Below are positions 47,332-57,205 of a stretch of 64,000 bases of DNA, piece after piece; position 1 is the stretch's first letter, and every line of letters begins with the position of its first letter. The notes below the pieces were generated by a model. The model saw only the letters and a list, made by a program, of their open reading frames with translations. It had not been told where the DNA came from and made no database searches. The position numbers and the translations under genes are program-made. The stretch is from assembly GCF_015999265.1 (NCBI RefSeq), contig NZ_JAEAGR010000013.1, positions 62,001 to 126,000 on the forward strand, read 5' to 3'. This stretch comes from Mobilitalea sibirica (GTDB lineage: Bacteria > Bacillota > Clostridia > Lachnospirales > Lachnospiraceae).

Positions 47332-49548
47332 CTATCTTCTGCTATTTCTACCGTTATTTTTATTGTTATTATTTTTATTGTTTCTCCAATTATTCCTCCA
47401 TTGATCTCTCTTATTGTCATGATCTCTATTACCATTATTTTTATGTTGGTTTCCTTTAATGATAACCTCATAGGTAAAAGAAACGGAATCTCTTTCCCCC
47501 GGCGGTGCCGCAAAGGTTGTTATCATGTAATTCTTTCCTTTTTGAAATAAGTTTCTGATTTGTAATGCATCCTCCTGCGTCACATCAAAAGGATCCACAG
47601 TAATTACTCTGAACTGCGTTTTCCTGCCCTTCTTATTACCTACCTCAGTCTCATTGATAAAGGTAACCGTATAGTTTACATATTGACCTAAGATCGAACT
47701 GAGAGACACAAAGCCTTCTGTCGAACTTCCATCAAAGATAAGTCCTATTTCAGGGATCTCAATATTGTCAACAAACCAACCTAAATCATTATAGCCCCAA
47801 TCCGTTATATATCGGAAGGAGATTAACACCTTCTGTCCGGCATAGGAACTTAAGTCAAAACTTTCTTTTTGCCAATTATCATAATACCCTGTGAAGCCGG
47901 GCAGATTCTCCCTTATCTTCGGATAACCTTCTTCCACCAGATCGGATCTGGTATTTTCATTGGCAAGGCTGGTCCAATTATAACCTCCATCCGTGGAAAC
48001 TTGAACAAATCCAAAATCCCACTGCTCCTCAATGTCTAATAAGTTATCAAAGGAAAGCGTTGCCGTTGATACTCCGGTTAAATCTGCTTCAAAGATAAGC
48101 ATATTGTCTGCTTCATCGCCTTCGTTACCCCAAAGAACCTGATTATCCGATCCCAGAGGATCACCCACAGTAATCCATGGAATTGGTAAAAAGTCTACAC
48201 CATCAAAGGTGATGCCATGAATTTTCTGTTGGAAGTCTAATACCTTAAAATCTCCGCCCCAAGCAGGAACACCCTCTTTTTCATAGGTTAAGGCACTTTC
48301 GAAGTCAACGGTTTTCCCTCTGATTGTACCCTCCTTATTAATTGGTATTTCGCGAAGATTAATGCTGTCAAAGTTATACACACCGTTTCCGGGATTATCA
48401 CTGTCAATTACTAATGCAGTGATAAAATTCTGATAGATCTTTGTAAAGTCCAGATTTGCCTGATGTCTGCTTAATACGTTATTAATACTGTTAATTCCCT
48501 GTAGCGGACTTACGGCAAGTTCACGGATAAAATCCTGTCCTAATTTATCATTCATATACATGGTGAACAGATAAACCTGTCCATAATCTGCTATGGTCTC
48601 CGGTCCTGTTGGAGCCGAATAATGATCATCCCATTTTACCAGTGAGTTCTCCGGATGATCCAGATAAAAATTAACAGAACCTGCATCCAATCCGTAACCT
48701 CCCAAAAACTCTGAAAAGGTGGACATTCCCTCATTAATCCAGCTTTCTTCATGGGGATCATGATCCGAATGGATCAGATGTTGAAGCTCATGAATGGTGG
48801 TTGGATAGAATGTAGATTCTAAACGTTCCTCCCAGGTGTTTGTGTCAATGGTTATCATGTTTCTGTCAATATACATTTCTAAGGTCTGCCAAAAGAACCC
48901 TGCTACAAAGAAAGGATATTCCGGCATATAATAATTTTCATCGATAATATTATCCACCAGAATAATTACCTTTTCACTTCCTTCATAATATCCTTCCGGA
49001 AACAGTCCCCACTCAGTCAGTAAAGATTGCGATCCGTCATGCATATCAGGGTCTCCAAAGAATGCGGTTGCCGTCGGATAGATGTTACTGTCAAACTCAT
49101 CCCGAAGCTTGTCCACTTGTTCTTGGTTAATCTGGGGTACCGGTCTGGGATCGCCCTCCGGAAATGCCAACTCATCAGCAACCCATACCTCTACATTGGT
49201 TCCTTCACTTCGAAGGGTAAAGGCTTTAAAATCCAAATCTCTGTTTAGGAAATACTTTGTACCTCCATCATATGTAAAGTTACTGTCCGCAGCATCTTCT
49301 TGCGCCGTTATAGTCTCATCACTAATTAAGTCTGCTTGTCCCTTAATTTTTTCTTCTGCGCGATTTAAAAAGGCCTCATCCTTATCCAGATAACTTAAGT
49401 GTCCGTCAATGTCAAGACGGTCGCCATAATACTCCTCATTCCAGACCGGTTTTACCTTAGCTTCTGCATTGGCTTCCTCTACCGGTACTGTTATCACAAG
49501 CGTAATCATTAGTAGCCCTGCTATAAAAGCAGATATTAATCTTTTCAT
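47332..49548 (-). CDS. Secreted immune-inhibitor-A-like (M6-type) zinc metalloprotease
   Basis: 738 residues from MKRLISAFIAGLLMITLVI; GGAGG stands 7 bases upstream, so the in-frame codon at 49566 is not the start. Signal peptide to about 28 (EEANA). The catalytic domain (about 60-400) has HELQH with the downstream EESWINEGMSTFSE that supplies the third ligand, as in M6/M30-like peptidases. A MAM-like / choice-of-anchor beta-sandwich follows (about 480-600, LSFDNLLDIEEQWDFGFVQVSTDGG, GWFVDNIEI). The last 35 residues are an Asn/Lys/Arg-rich tail unlike the rest, possibly for binding to cell-wall polymers. It would degrade proteins outside the cell. Confidence 0.87.
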   Translation of the reverse strand: MKRLISAFIAGLLMITLVITVPVEEANAEAKVKPVWNEEYYGDRLDIDGHLSYLDKDEAFLNRAEEKIKGQADLISDETITAQEDAADSNFTYDGGTKYFLNRDLDFKAFTLRSEGTNVEVWVADELAFPEGDPRPVPQINQEQVDKLRDEFDSNIYPTATAFFGDPDMHDGSQSLLTEWGLFPEGYYEGSEKVIILVDNIIDENYYMPEYPFFVAGFFWQTLEMYIDRNMITIDTNTWEERLESTFYPTTIHELQHLIHSDHDPHEESWINEGMSTFSEFLGGYGLDAGSVNFYLDHPENSLVKWDDHYSAPTGPETIADYGQVYLFTMYMNDKLGQDFIRELAVSPLQGINSINNVLSRHQANLDFTKIYQNFITALVIDSDNPGNGVYNFDSINLREIPINKEGTIRGKTVDFESALTYEKEGVPAWGGDFKVLDFQQKIHGITFDGVDFLPIPWITVGDPLGSDNQVLWGNEGDEADNMLIFEADLTGVSTATLSFDNLLDIEEQWDFGFVQVSTDGGYNWTSLANENTRSDLVEEGYPKIRENLPGFTGYYDNWQKESFDLSSYAGQKVLISFRYITDWGYNDLGWFVDNIEIPEIGLIFDGSSTEGFVSLSSILGQYVNYTVTFINETEVGNKKGRKTQFRVITVDPFDVTQEDALQIRNLFQKGKNYMITTFAAPPGERDSVSFTYEVIIKGNQHKNNGNRDHDNKRDQWRNNWRNNKNNNNKNNGRNSRR

Positions 49549-49744
49549 ATAATATCCTCCTTCCATATATTGTAAATTTATATTAGCACAGGAAGGAGAA
49601 ATTTAAAATAGGTATTATTTAAATTATTCTAACATTTTCATTCTAATTTTTATTCTTTAATTTAACAATTTAGCTCTATAAGATTTTTTACTAAAAATAA
49701 TATTACTTCCAAATAAACCATTTTACTTATCCTATTTAGTTAAG

Positions 49745-49784
49745 AAAAAAGTTGCTACAGAATCTGATTACATCCTGTAACAAC
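49745..49784 (-). terminator. Terminator of the YgjV-like gene
   Basis: Minus-strand stem GTTGtTACAG / CTGTAgCAAC followed by TTTTTTC, 38 bases beyond the stop codon. Confidence 0.8.
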
Positions 49785-49822
49785 CTCGCATAAAAGAAAA
49801 TTCTATCATAATCTCATCCGCA

Positions 49823-50053
49823 TTATTCTGCCTTGCTTCCATCTCCGCTTCTTCTCAAATGAAAAATATTAACCCCCACAACGAATAAATTAATAAGGGC
49901 TACCGGCCACGCTTTAATAGCTACACTATATATCACAAAGAGAGCAGCTCCAATCATATTTACAAATCTTAACTTATTCATGGACTTCATCAAAAAGGAT
50001 AAAGCGACTAGACCGGATGCCAGATATCCGAAAACTTCTATTACGGTTTCCAA
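49823..50053 (-). CDS. Small YgjV-like membrane protein
   Basis: 76 residues with two or three membrane helices (about 5-22, 30-48, 49-65) and pattern GYLASGLVALSFLMKSMNKLRFVNMIGAALFVIYSV, as in the YgjV / CBU_0592-like family of small inner-membrane proteins. In relatives it usually has a longer form or a paired domain; this is the short one. Function is unknown. AAGGAGG precedes the start. Confidence 0.75.
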   Translation of the reverse strand: METVIEVFGYLASGLVALSFLMKSMNKLRFVNMIGAALFVIYSVAIKAWPVALINLFVVGVNIFHLRRSGDGSKAE

Positions 50054-50238
50054 AGTTGAAACCTCCTTACATGTAATAATTTGAATTTATTGTTTACAAC
50101 CAATGTTGTTATTATAAACCTACACAGAAATAAATTGCAACCGTTATATCAAGTTTATTAATTTGCATAACGTGGCAGAAATTTGAAACACTAGTATGTA
50201 TGATTTACTAAATCTAAGAAAAAGGCGGTATGTGATTT

Positions 50239-51354
50239 ATGAAAAAAATTATTTCTATATTGCTATGTATTGTAGTACTTTTATCCCTATCCGGTTGTAA
50301 TCAAAACGATGATGGAAATCAAAACGGTAAGGGAGGATCCATTGATGTTGGTATTGTTCTTCCAACTAAGGATGAACCCAGATGGCTTCAGGATCAGGCC
50401 AGCTTTGAGGAAGCAATCAAAGACTCCGGGTATTCAGTTGAAGTATTATTCAGCCAAGGTAACCCGGCGAATGAAAAGACAAATGTAGAAACTTTGATTG
50501 CAAAAAATATAAAAGTGTTGATTATCTGTGCACATGATGCTGCTGCAGCCGCAGCCTCCGTTGAATCAGCAGAGAATGCTGAAGTCCCTGTTATCTCTTA
50601 TGACAGATTAATTACCGATACAGATGCCCTTGACTATTATGTAACCTTTGACAGCATTGCAGTTGGTGAAGCAATGGGACAATATCTGGTTGATAATGCA
50701 ACCGGTACCGGTAATCCTTTGTATCTCTATGCCGGCGCTGCCACAGATAATAATGCATTTTTATTCTTTGAAGGAGCATGGAATGTCTTACAGCCAAAAA
50801 TTGCAGATGGCACTTTTGAAATTATTAATTCCTCTGCTGCCGTAGGTCTTAAAGATAAAGCAACCCTTACCCGAGATGAGATGTCCGGTATTATCGGACA
50901 GGTTACAACAAACTGGGATTTTAATGAGGCAAGGTCGAAGGCTGAGGCTCACCTCACTGCAGCTACAACCGAGCAAAAAGGTACTTGCTATATCTTAGCG
51001 CCGAATGATGGTACAGCTCGTTCTATAGCGGATGTATTTGCTGCTGATAATGATGTAGAACAATATTATATAACAGGACAGGATGCCGAAAAAGCCTCCA
51101 TCCAATATATCATAGATGAGAAACAGTCCATGACGGTATTTAAGGACACCAGAACTCTGGCAACGGATGCCATGAATATGGCAATCAGTATTATTGAGGG
51201 TAATACTCCGGCTACGGATACCACCTATAATAATTTAATTATCGATGTACCTTCCAAGCAAACCCCTGTCGTTGTTGTTACGAAAGATAATGTACAGGAA
51301 GCCTTGATAGATTCCGGATATTATAATGCAGATGATTTTACAGGATTAGAATAA
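50239..51354 (+). CDS. Sugar ABC transporter substrate-binding lipoprotein (ChvE/XylF-like)
   Basis: 371 residues. Lipobox LSLSGC (Cys20). The periplasmic-binding-protein class I fold begins IDVGIVLPTKDEPRWLQDQASFEEA, and NVETLIAKNIKVLIICAHDA, VPVISYDRLI, YILAPNDGTARSIADVF are typical of the ChvE/multiple-monosaccharide (xylose, arabinose, glucose, galactose) group. It is the first gene of an operon with the ATPase and permease, and would deliver pentoses or hexoses freed by xylanases outside. AAAGGCGG stands before the start. Confidence 0.9.
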   Translation: MKKIISILLCIVVLLSLSGCNQNDDGNQNGKGGSIDVGIVLPTKDEPRWLQDQASFEEAIKDSGYSVEVLFSQGNPANEKTNVETLIAKNIKVLIICAHDAAAAAASVESAENAEVPVISYDRLITDTDALDYYVTFDSIAVGEAMGQYLVDNATGTGNPLYLYAGAATDNNAFLFFEGAWNVLQPKIADGTFEIINSSAAVGLKDKATLTRDEMSGIIGQVTTNWDFNEARSKAEAHLTAATTEQKGTCYILAPNDGTARSIADVFAADNDVEQYYITGQDAEKASIQYIIDEKQSMTVFKDTRTLATDAMNMAISIIEGNTPATDTTYNNLIIDVPSKQTPVVVVTKDNVQEALIDSGYYNADDFTGLE

Positions 51355-51384
51355 CGGCTGACGAAACGAAGCAATAACTCATCG

Positions 51385-51426
51385 AAGACCGGTTTAATGC
51401 AAATCGAATTTATTTAAACCGGTCTT
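51385..51426 (+). terminator. Intercistronic hairpin after the substrate-binding gene
   Basis: Stem aagaccggtttaa / ttaaaccggtctt with a 16-base loop, then tgcgtt. The weak U-run suggests partial termination or RNA stabilisation, which would give more binding protein than ATPase and permease. Confidence 0.65.
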
Positions 51427-51446
51427 GCGTTAAAGGAGGAAAACTG

Positions 51447-52988
51447 ATGAGTGAGAATATTCTGGAAATGAGGGGTATCATAAAAGAATTTCCCGGAGTT
51501 AGAGCACTAAATAACGTGAACTTTAAAGTCCGAAGAGGAGAGATCCATTGTCTGGTTGGTGAAAACGGTGCCGGTAAGTCTACCTTAATGAAGGTACTAT
51601 CCGGCGTTCATCCCTATGGCACCTATAGCGGACAAATTATATATAACGATGAAGAACAAAAGTTTAAATCCATAGCGGATAGTGAGGCGGTAGGTATTGC
51701 AATTATTTATCAGGAACTGGCATTGATACCTGAGTTAAGTATCTATGAGAATATTTACTTTGGACATGAAGTTACAGAGGGAAGGATAATTAACTGGAAT
51801 CAAACCATTGTACAGGCACGAGAAATGCTTCAAAAGGTACGACTTAATGTAAATCCCTCCATGAAAATAAAGAACTTATCGGTAGGTAAAAGACAGCTGG
51901 TCGAGATTGCAAAGGCATTAAGCAAAAATGTAAAACTATTGGTGTTGGATGAGCCTACCGCAGCTTTAAATGAAGATGACAGCGAAAATCTCTTAGAGCT
52001 ACTCATACAGTTAAAGCATCAGGGAGTCACCTGTATTATGATATCCCATAAACTTAAGGAAGTGGTTGCAATTGCAGATACGATTACTGTTTTACGGGAC
52101 GGTGCTACCATAACCTCAATGGATGCCGAAAAAACCAAAATATCAGAACACGAAATTATAAAAAATATGGTTGGACGGGCCATAGAAAACATATATCCAA
52201 AAAGAAAGAAAAAAAATCCGGGGCCTGTATTTTTGGAAATAAAGAATTGGACCGTATATAATCCGGTGTCCGAACGGGAGATTTTACATGATATCAATAT
52301 TAATGTGCGTAAAGGTGAAATCGTTGGCATTGCAGGATTAATGGGGGCCGGCAGAACCGAACTGGCTTTAAGTATCTTTGGTAATGTTCCCAATTATAAA
52401 ATAACAAACGGTGAAATTATAGTGGACGGGCTTAGAAAAAAGTTAAAGCATCCAAAAGATGCTATAAAAGCAGGCATTGCCTATGTTACGGAAGACAGAA
52501 AGGGCAACGGTCTCGTTCTAATCCAGGACATCAAGTATAATACCTCCATTGCTAATCTTGAGAAGTTGACAGAAGGAATTATTATTAATGATAAAAAAGA
52601 AATTCAGGTAGCAAAAGATTATCAAAAATCCATTAACATCAAAGCACCCTCCGTAAGGCAAATTGTCGGTAATCTGAGCGGAGGAAACCAACAAAAAGTA
52701 TCAATCGCCAAATGGCTCTTTGTAGAACCAAAGATTTTAATCCTGGATGAACCTACCCGAGGTATTGATGTTGGTGCTAAATTCGAAATTTATACCATTA
52801 TGAACAAGCTGGTGGAACAGGGTATGAGTATCATCATGATTTCCTCGGAATTACTTGAGATATTGGGTATGAGTGACCGCATCTATATTATGTCAGAAGG
52901 CTCCATCACCGGTGAACTCAAGGGTGAAGAGGCTACCGAACAAAAAGTAATGGCTATGGCTACCCGCGTGGAGGAGGTAATGGAATGA
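51447..52988 (+). CDS. Sugar ABC transporter ATPase with two ATP-binding domains (GguA/XylG-like)
   Basis: 513 residues made of two ABC cassettes. First: Walker A GENGAGKS, signature LSVGKRQLVEIAKAL, Walker B LLVLDEPTAALN. Second: the degenerate P-loop GLMGAGRT, LSGGNQQKVSIAKWL, LILDEPTRGIDVG, as usual in the RbsA/MglA/XylG group. It overlaps the permease gene by 4 bases (ATGA-type coupling). It energises uptake of the sugar bound by the lipoprotein upstream. Confidence 0.93.
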   Translation: MSENILEMRGIIKEFPGVRALNNVNFKVRRGEIHCLVGENGAGKSTLMKVLSGVHPYGTYSGQIIYNDEEQKFKSIADSEAVGIAIIYQELALIPELSIYENIYFGHEVTEGRIINWNQTIVQAREMLQKVRLNVNPSMKIKNLSVGKRQLVEIAKALSKNVKLLVLDEPTAALNEDDSENLLELLIQLKHQGVTCIMISHKLKEVVAIADTITVLRDGATITSMDAEKTKISEHEIIKNMVGRAIENIYPKRKKKNPGPVFLEIKNWTVYNPVSEREILHDININVRKGEIVGIAGLMGAGRTELALSIFGNVPNYKITNGEIIVDGLRKKLKHPKDAIKAGIAYVTEDRKGNGLVLIQDIKYNTSIANLEKLTEGIIINDKKEIQVAKDYQKSINIKAPSVRQIVGNLSGGNQQKVSIAKWLFVEPKILILDEPTRGIDVGAKFEIYTIMNKLVEQGMSIIMISSELLEILGMSDRIYIMSEGSITGELKGEEATEQKVMAMATRVEEVME

Positions 52989-54193
52989 AAGTAAGTGATA
53001 AGAAGTCAGTGAATGATAATGAACCCATCGGGTCAGAACTACATGCCTTAATAAAGGAAAATATACGGGAATATGCTATGTATATTGCACTGGTATTCAT
53101 ATTTATCTATTTTAATGTGTTAACAAACGGCTTATTCCTATCTTCAAGAAATATAAGCGATTTAATCAACCAAACCGGATATATCGCTGTATTAGCGGTC
53201 GGTATGACTTTAATTCTAATCATTAAGCACATTGATTTGTCTGTCGGATATGTAGCCGGCTTTCTGGGAGCGGTTGCTGCTATATTCTTAAAAAACGGTT
53301 GGAATGTGTGGCTTGTAATTCCTTTAACCTTATTTTTTGGTGTCTGTGTAGGTTTATATCAGGGCTTTTTGGTTGCAAGAATTGGTGTTCCTGCTTTTGT
53401 AACCACCTTAGCCGGAATGTTTATCTTCCGGGGATTTTTATCCCGTGTAACAGCAGGTACCGGAACAATTATTGTTCGGGATGAGGTCTTTCGAGCTATC
53501 TCCAATGGTTTCTTACCTGATTTGCCCTTTGGTGGCAATTTGCATGTACTTACCTTATTGATTGGTATCCTAGCTGTAATATTAGTGATCATAAGTCAGA
53601 TCAGACAAAGAAACAGTATGTTAAAATACAATTTTAAGGTGATGTCCCTTCCTATCTTTATTTCTAAGATCCTTTTTATGTCCGTAATTATATTATTGGT
53701 GGTTTGGATTTTGGCCGGTTACCGGGGTATCCCTTGGACAGCGGTTATTGTCGGTGTTGTTTTATTCATTTATAACTTTATGCTGCACAAAACCCGTCTG
53801 GGAAGATATATCTACGGTATCGGCGGCAATTCGGAAGCAGCCGAGCTCTCCGGGGTAAATGTTAAAAATGTCACTATGTTTGCCTTTGCCTCCGTTAGTA
53901 TGTTGGCTGCCCTCTCCGGCATCCTGTATACCTCAAGACTATCCTCTGCCACACCTACCGCCGGTCTCGGTTTTGAGCTTGACGCCATAGCCTCTTCCTA
54001 TATCGGTGGTGTATCTGTTAACGGTGGTATCGGCCGGGTGACGAACACGATTGTGGGAGCCTTAGTCATCATGTCCCTAACCAACGGTATGAACTTGATG
54101 GGCGTCGATGTATCTTACCAGTATGTTGTCAGAGGTGCTATCTTTATCCTTGCAGTTGCCTTCGATGTAAAAACCAGAGGTAAAAGAAGGTAA
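52985..54193 (+). CDS. Sugar ABC transporter permease (GguB/XylH-like)
   Basis: 402 residues with ten or so membrane helices. NLINQTGYIAVLAVGMTLILIIKHIDLSVG and GIPAFVTTLAGMFIFRG-like segments are marks of the RbsC/XylH family, and GGNSEAAELSGVNVKNV carries the ATPase-contact loop. The insertion near 200-245 is typical of the longer XylH/GguB members. It completes the three-gene importer. No regulator lies directly next to it. Confidence 0.92.
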   Translation: MKVSDKKSVNDNEPIGSELHALIKENIREYAMYIALVFIFIYFNVLTNGLFLSSRNISDLINQTGYIAVLAVGMTLILIIKHIDLSVGYVAGFLGAVAAIFLKNGWNVWLVIPLTLFFGVCVGLYQGFLVARIGVPAFVTTLAGMFIFRGFLSRVTAGTGTIIVRDEVFRAISNGFLPDLPFGGNLHVLTLLIGILAVILVIISQIRQRNSMLKYNFKVMSLPIFISKILFMSVIILLVVWILAGYRGIPWTAVIVGVVLFIYNFMLHKTRLGRYIYGIGGNSEAAELSGVNVKNVTMFAFASVSMLAALSGILYTSRLSSATPTAGLGFELDAIASSYIGGVSVNGGIGRVTNTIVGALVIMSLTNGMNLMGVDVSYQYVVRGAIFILAVAFDVKTRGKRR

Positions 54194-54336
54194 ATTATCT
54201 ACCATCTAATAAATTATAGAAGTGGTACTATGTAAACGAAAATCCGTAATACCACAGGGCTGCGTAAATTACCCTTTATTCCTTACAGAATTGATTAACA
54301 TTAATAATATTAATACATTGGAGAGAGAGTATTCAT

Positions 54337-54408
54337 TTGGAAAATCCAATTGCATATAATTTGGCAAGTTCCACTATTGTTGATGAAGAAGGACTTCATT
54401 TGTCATAA
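54337..54408 (+). CDS. Possible 23-residue peptide
   Basis: TTG start with GGAGAGAGAG 8 bases upstream; sequence starts MENPIAYNLASSTIVDEE. The stop codon runs into the following terminator. There is no family evidence, and the call rests on the ribosome binding site and the terminator only. Confidence 0.25.
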   Translation: MENPIAYNLASSTIVDEEGLHLS

Positions 54409-54460
54409 ATCAAACAGCTTCCTACGAGTATATCGTTTCGTAGAAAGCTGTTTGATTTTT
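54407..54460. terminator. Bidirectional terminator
   Basis: Stem aaatcaaacagcttcctacga / tcgtagaaagctgtttgattt (one mismatch) with A and T runs on both sides. It separates the sugar importer (+) from the DUF3021 gene (-). Confidence 0.9.
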
Positions 54461-54461
54461 T

Positions 54462-54875
54462 CTATTGTCTCTCTTTGTTATCAAGTAATGCATTAATTTC
54501 ATCTGCTTCCTTTTTAAGTAATTTATAAAAATGGTGTTGAATAAATGTGAATATAAAGATAAAAATGATTGTGTTTAATATAATATTCTCCAACCGGAAG
54601 CCAAACCAGTGAAATACATAAGCCACACTGATGAAAAACGCATACATAATAAAGAAATTAGATAAATAATATTGATAGTATTTTCTAAATCTAATTCTAC
54701 TGATAAAAACATTAATAATTTGTAGAGCAACCACAAAACCAAGCATTTGCATGACGGATGCAAAAATTCCTGTTGTATCATTACCCCTAAGTAAAGTGAT
54801 AGTAGCAGAAAATAATATTGCAAGAGTAAATGCCATTGATATAGCCGGTAAATGTATCTTTCTAATTTTATTCAT
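54462..54875 (-). CDS. DUF3021 family membrane protein
   Basis: 137 residues with four membrane helices (about 10-30, 38-60, 72-92, 98-118) and a charged C-terminal tail (LLKKEADEINALLDNKERQ), the standard shape of DUF3021. In Firmicutes these proteins are encoded next to a LytTR regulator and act as its membrane partner or inhibitor. Here the LytTR gene is 79 bases upstream on the same strand. Confidence 0.85.
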   Translation of the reverse strand: MNKIRKIHLPAISMAFTLAILFSATITLLRGNDTTGIFASVMQMLGFVVALQIINVFISRIRFRKYYQYYLSNFFIMYAFFISVAYVFHWFGFRLENIILNTIIFIFIFTFIQHHFYKLLKKEADEINALLDNKERQ

Positions 54876-54954
54876 AATAGCCTCCTTTCCGCCCTTAGGC
54901 AGGATATAATTTGAACCAGGGTTTTATTATCAACCTATCCCTGCTGACTCTTTC

Positions 54955-55392
54955 TTAATTTTTAAGCTTCTCTTTGAGATCTTTGATATAGCTTCTGGAT
55001 ACAATTAATTTCTCTCCGTTTTTTAACATAGCCTCCAAGTGATGATTTGCAATCGGCTTAACACACTTTAGGTATGTACTGTTTGCAATGCAGCTTTTAC
55101 TGATGCGGACGAACGGCGTTTTCAATAAAACCTTTTCTAATGTTGATAGTGTTTCCTTTGCCTGATATACCTTTTGAGTACAATATAAGAATGTTTTTTT
55201 GTCAGCTGTGTCTATATACATTATTTTTTCAAGCGGAATTTGAAATACTGAGTTGTCCAGTATACCTTGTATGGAAAATGAGTACTGTCTGATATAATCA
55301 ATCAAATGCTGCAGCCTTTGATCAATAACACTATAGTTAATGATTATTTCAGTTTCTTCCTGATCCAAGGATTGGTTTATGGTAAGTTTCAT
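54955..55392 (-). CDS. LytTR DNA-binding regulator
   Basis: 145 residues from MKLTINQSLDQEETEIIINY (the GTG four codons earlier overlaps the GGAGG). Residues about 45-145 are the LytTR beta domain: IPLEKIMYIDTADKKTFLYCTQKVYQAKETLSTLEKVL and FVRISKSCIANSTYLKCVKPIANHHLEAML. There is no receiver domain, as is normal for LytTR/DUF3021 pairs. It probably controls its own operon and perhaps the neighbouring propeller gene. Confidence 0.88.
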   Translation of the reverse strand: MKLTINQSLDQEETEIIINYSVIDQRLQHLIDYIRQYSFSIQGILDNSVFQIPLEKIMYIDTADKKTFLYCTQKVYQAKETLSTLEKVLLKTPFVRISKSCIANSTYLKCVKPIANHHLEAMLKNGEKLIVSRSYIKDLKEKLKN

Positions 55393-55678
55393 TCTACTAA
55401 TCACCTCCGTATCATTTATCTGTGGTCCACGATTGCATTATAGTAAAAAACAACTGATTATACAATATTCCTTTGCCTAAGATACCCAAATCGATCAATA
55501 AAATGCCCTGCTAGACCAAAAGGCTTTTACAAAAATGAATTAAGAAGGAGTACTGTAAGTCATATAACCTGTATACTCTTTAGATAATAGGCCCCTTGAT
55601 AATCTACCACAAGAACTTCTAACATTTCTTTTGGTCATAGCATATAATGAAGTGATTTATATGTAGAGGTAGGTTAAC

Positions 55679-56857
55679 ATGTTTCAAAGACCACAGAATT
55701 TAAATCGGTTAATGGCACAGTACAACCGTATATTTAACACTTATTACAGGGAGCTCCGAGATTATGGAATTCAAAGATTTATCGCCCGTAGAATTATTAG
55801 AAGTATTCTATTTTATGTAATACAAAATAGGGATACTTATTCAGGATCCACACAGGAGATAGCAGAAAAGCTATTGAATGACTTACGACAGGATAATCCT
55901 GTTCTTTTCTTAGTACTCAGATCCTTCGGCATGTCTGAAAACCGTATCAATCAGGTTTTCTTGGATATTATTATTGCAATCTTACAGGAGAATGGTGAAG
56001 TACCTTCTCCAACACCTCCAACTCCTCCTCCCACTCCTCCATCACCGCAGTGGAGCAATTGGGAGGACCTTGGGGGTAATCTTACTTCAGCCCCCGCCGT
56101 CTCCTCCTGGCAGGAAAATCGTCTGGATGTGTTCGCCAGAGGAGTAAATCAAGAACTTTTGCATAAGTGGTGGAATGGCAATCGTTGGAGTGAATGGGAG
56201 AACCTTGGTGGTACAATGAATTCAGCTCCGGCAGCAATATCCTGGGGTCCAAATCGAATTGATGTTTTCACTGTCGGACAGAATCTTGCACTCTGGCATA
56301 TATGGTGGAACGGTAATCGTTGGAGTGAATGGGAAGACCTTGGAGGAACCCTTACTTCAGCCCCCGCTGTATCCTCTTGGCAGGAAAATCGTCTAGACGT
56401 GTTCGCCAGAGGACAGAACCAAGCTTTTTGGCATAAATGGTGGGATGGCAGTCGTTGGAGCCAGTGGGAAGATCTTGGGGGAACCTTGACCTCTCCCCCT
56501 GCGGCAGTTTCCTGGGGTCCTAACCGTATTGATGTATTTGTTAGAGGGCAAAATCAAAGTACATGGCATAAGTACTGGAACGGATCCGGATGGAGTGATT
56601 GGGAGGATTTGAATGCCGCTCCTATTACTTCCGGTCCTGCAGCAGCTTCTACAGCTGAAAATCGTCTGGAGGTATTTGCAAAAGGCCAGCAAAATCAACT
56701 GCTTTTTAGAACCTGGAACGGATCCATGTGGAGCGGATGGAGGGATTTGGATGGAGTTATCACTTCTGAACCGTCTGCTGTATCCTGGGGTGGCAATCGC
56801 CTAGATGTATTTGCAACCGGACAAAATGATCACCTCTGGCATATATGGAGACCTTAA
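55679..56857 (+). CDS. Lectin-like beta-propeller protein (DUF346/PLL-type repeats)
   Basis: 392 residues. N-terminal helical domain (about 1-110, no signal peptide), Pro-Thr linker [13 protein letters not shown], then six repeats of about 45 residues. The repeat pattern is WSxWEDLGGxLTSAPAxxSWxxNRLDVFxxGxNxxLWHxWWNG. Such repeats form six- or seven-bladed propellers that bind sugars at the interfaces between blades, as in the Photorhabdus PLL lectin group. Blades 1+2 and 3+4 are closely alike (270-bp offset), a sign of recent duplication. The N-terminal domain is not recognised. The absence of a secretion signal leaves its location open. Confidence 0.82.
   Translation: MFQRPQNLNRLMAQYNRIFNTYYRELRDYGIQRFIARRIIRSILFYVIQNRDTYSGSTQEIAEKLLNDLRQDNPVLFLVLRSFGMSENRINQVFLDIIIAILQENGEVPSPTPPTPPPTPPSPQWSNWEDLGGNLTSAPAVSSWQENRLDVFARGVNQELLHKWWNGNRWSEWENLGGTMNSAPAAISWGPNRIDVFTVGQNLALWHIWWNGNRWSEWEDLGGTLTSAPAVSSWQENRLDVFARGQNQAFWHKWWDGSRWSQWEDLGGTLTSPPAAVSWGPNRIDVFVRGQNQSTWHKYWNGSGWSDWEDLNAAPITSGPAAASTAENRLEVFAKGQQNQLLFRTWNGSMWSGWRDLDGVITSEPSAVSWGGNRLDVFATGQNDHLWHIWRP
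56070..56600 (+). repeat. Tandem duplication of a 270-bp two-blade unit
   Basis: Bases from about 56070 and from about 56340 match closely over roughly 260 bases (for example cttacttcagcccccgc and ggcaggaaaatcgtct in both). The offset is exactly 270 bp, two 45-residue blades. Confidence 0.75.
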
Positions 56858-57205
56858 TTTCCCTAAGAAAAGTAAATTTAAAGATATCTTAATCAAAGTA
56901 AAAAAAGCAAATCAATCGCATGTAAAATGGAGCATCTCATCCATCTTTCATAATCTTTTTATCTTAAGCATCAAAGCAGTAACAAGCCGGCTATGGTACA
57001 TGAGAAATCAGATAACTTCAGATAGGAGTGATGCTCCATTTTTGCAGATGTTACTCTGCAATATTTTATATATAATAACTAGTCTATATCATCACTTGTT
57101 AAAATATATTACTAAATAATAACATTTCCTCTTGCATTTTATTTCCTAAAGTTATATAATGGCAATAACAGTAATTATTACTATTATCAAAAAAGGAGAA
57201 TTGAT
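56858..57205. other. Intergenic gap with inverted repeats
   Basis: 348 bp. The segments aaatggagcatc (near 56927) and gatgctccattt (near 57030) are complementary and about 90 bases apart. A smaller ttgcagatgttactctgcaa hairpin follows, with attttatat after it, a possible terminator of the propeller gene. An open frame at 56805-57119 has no coding character. Confidence 0.4.
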
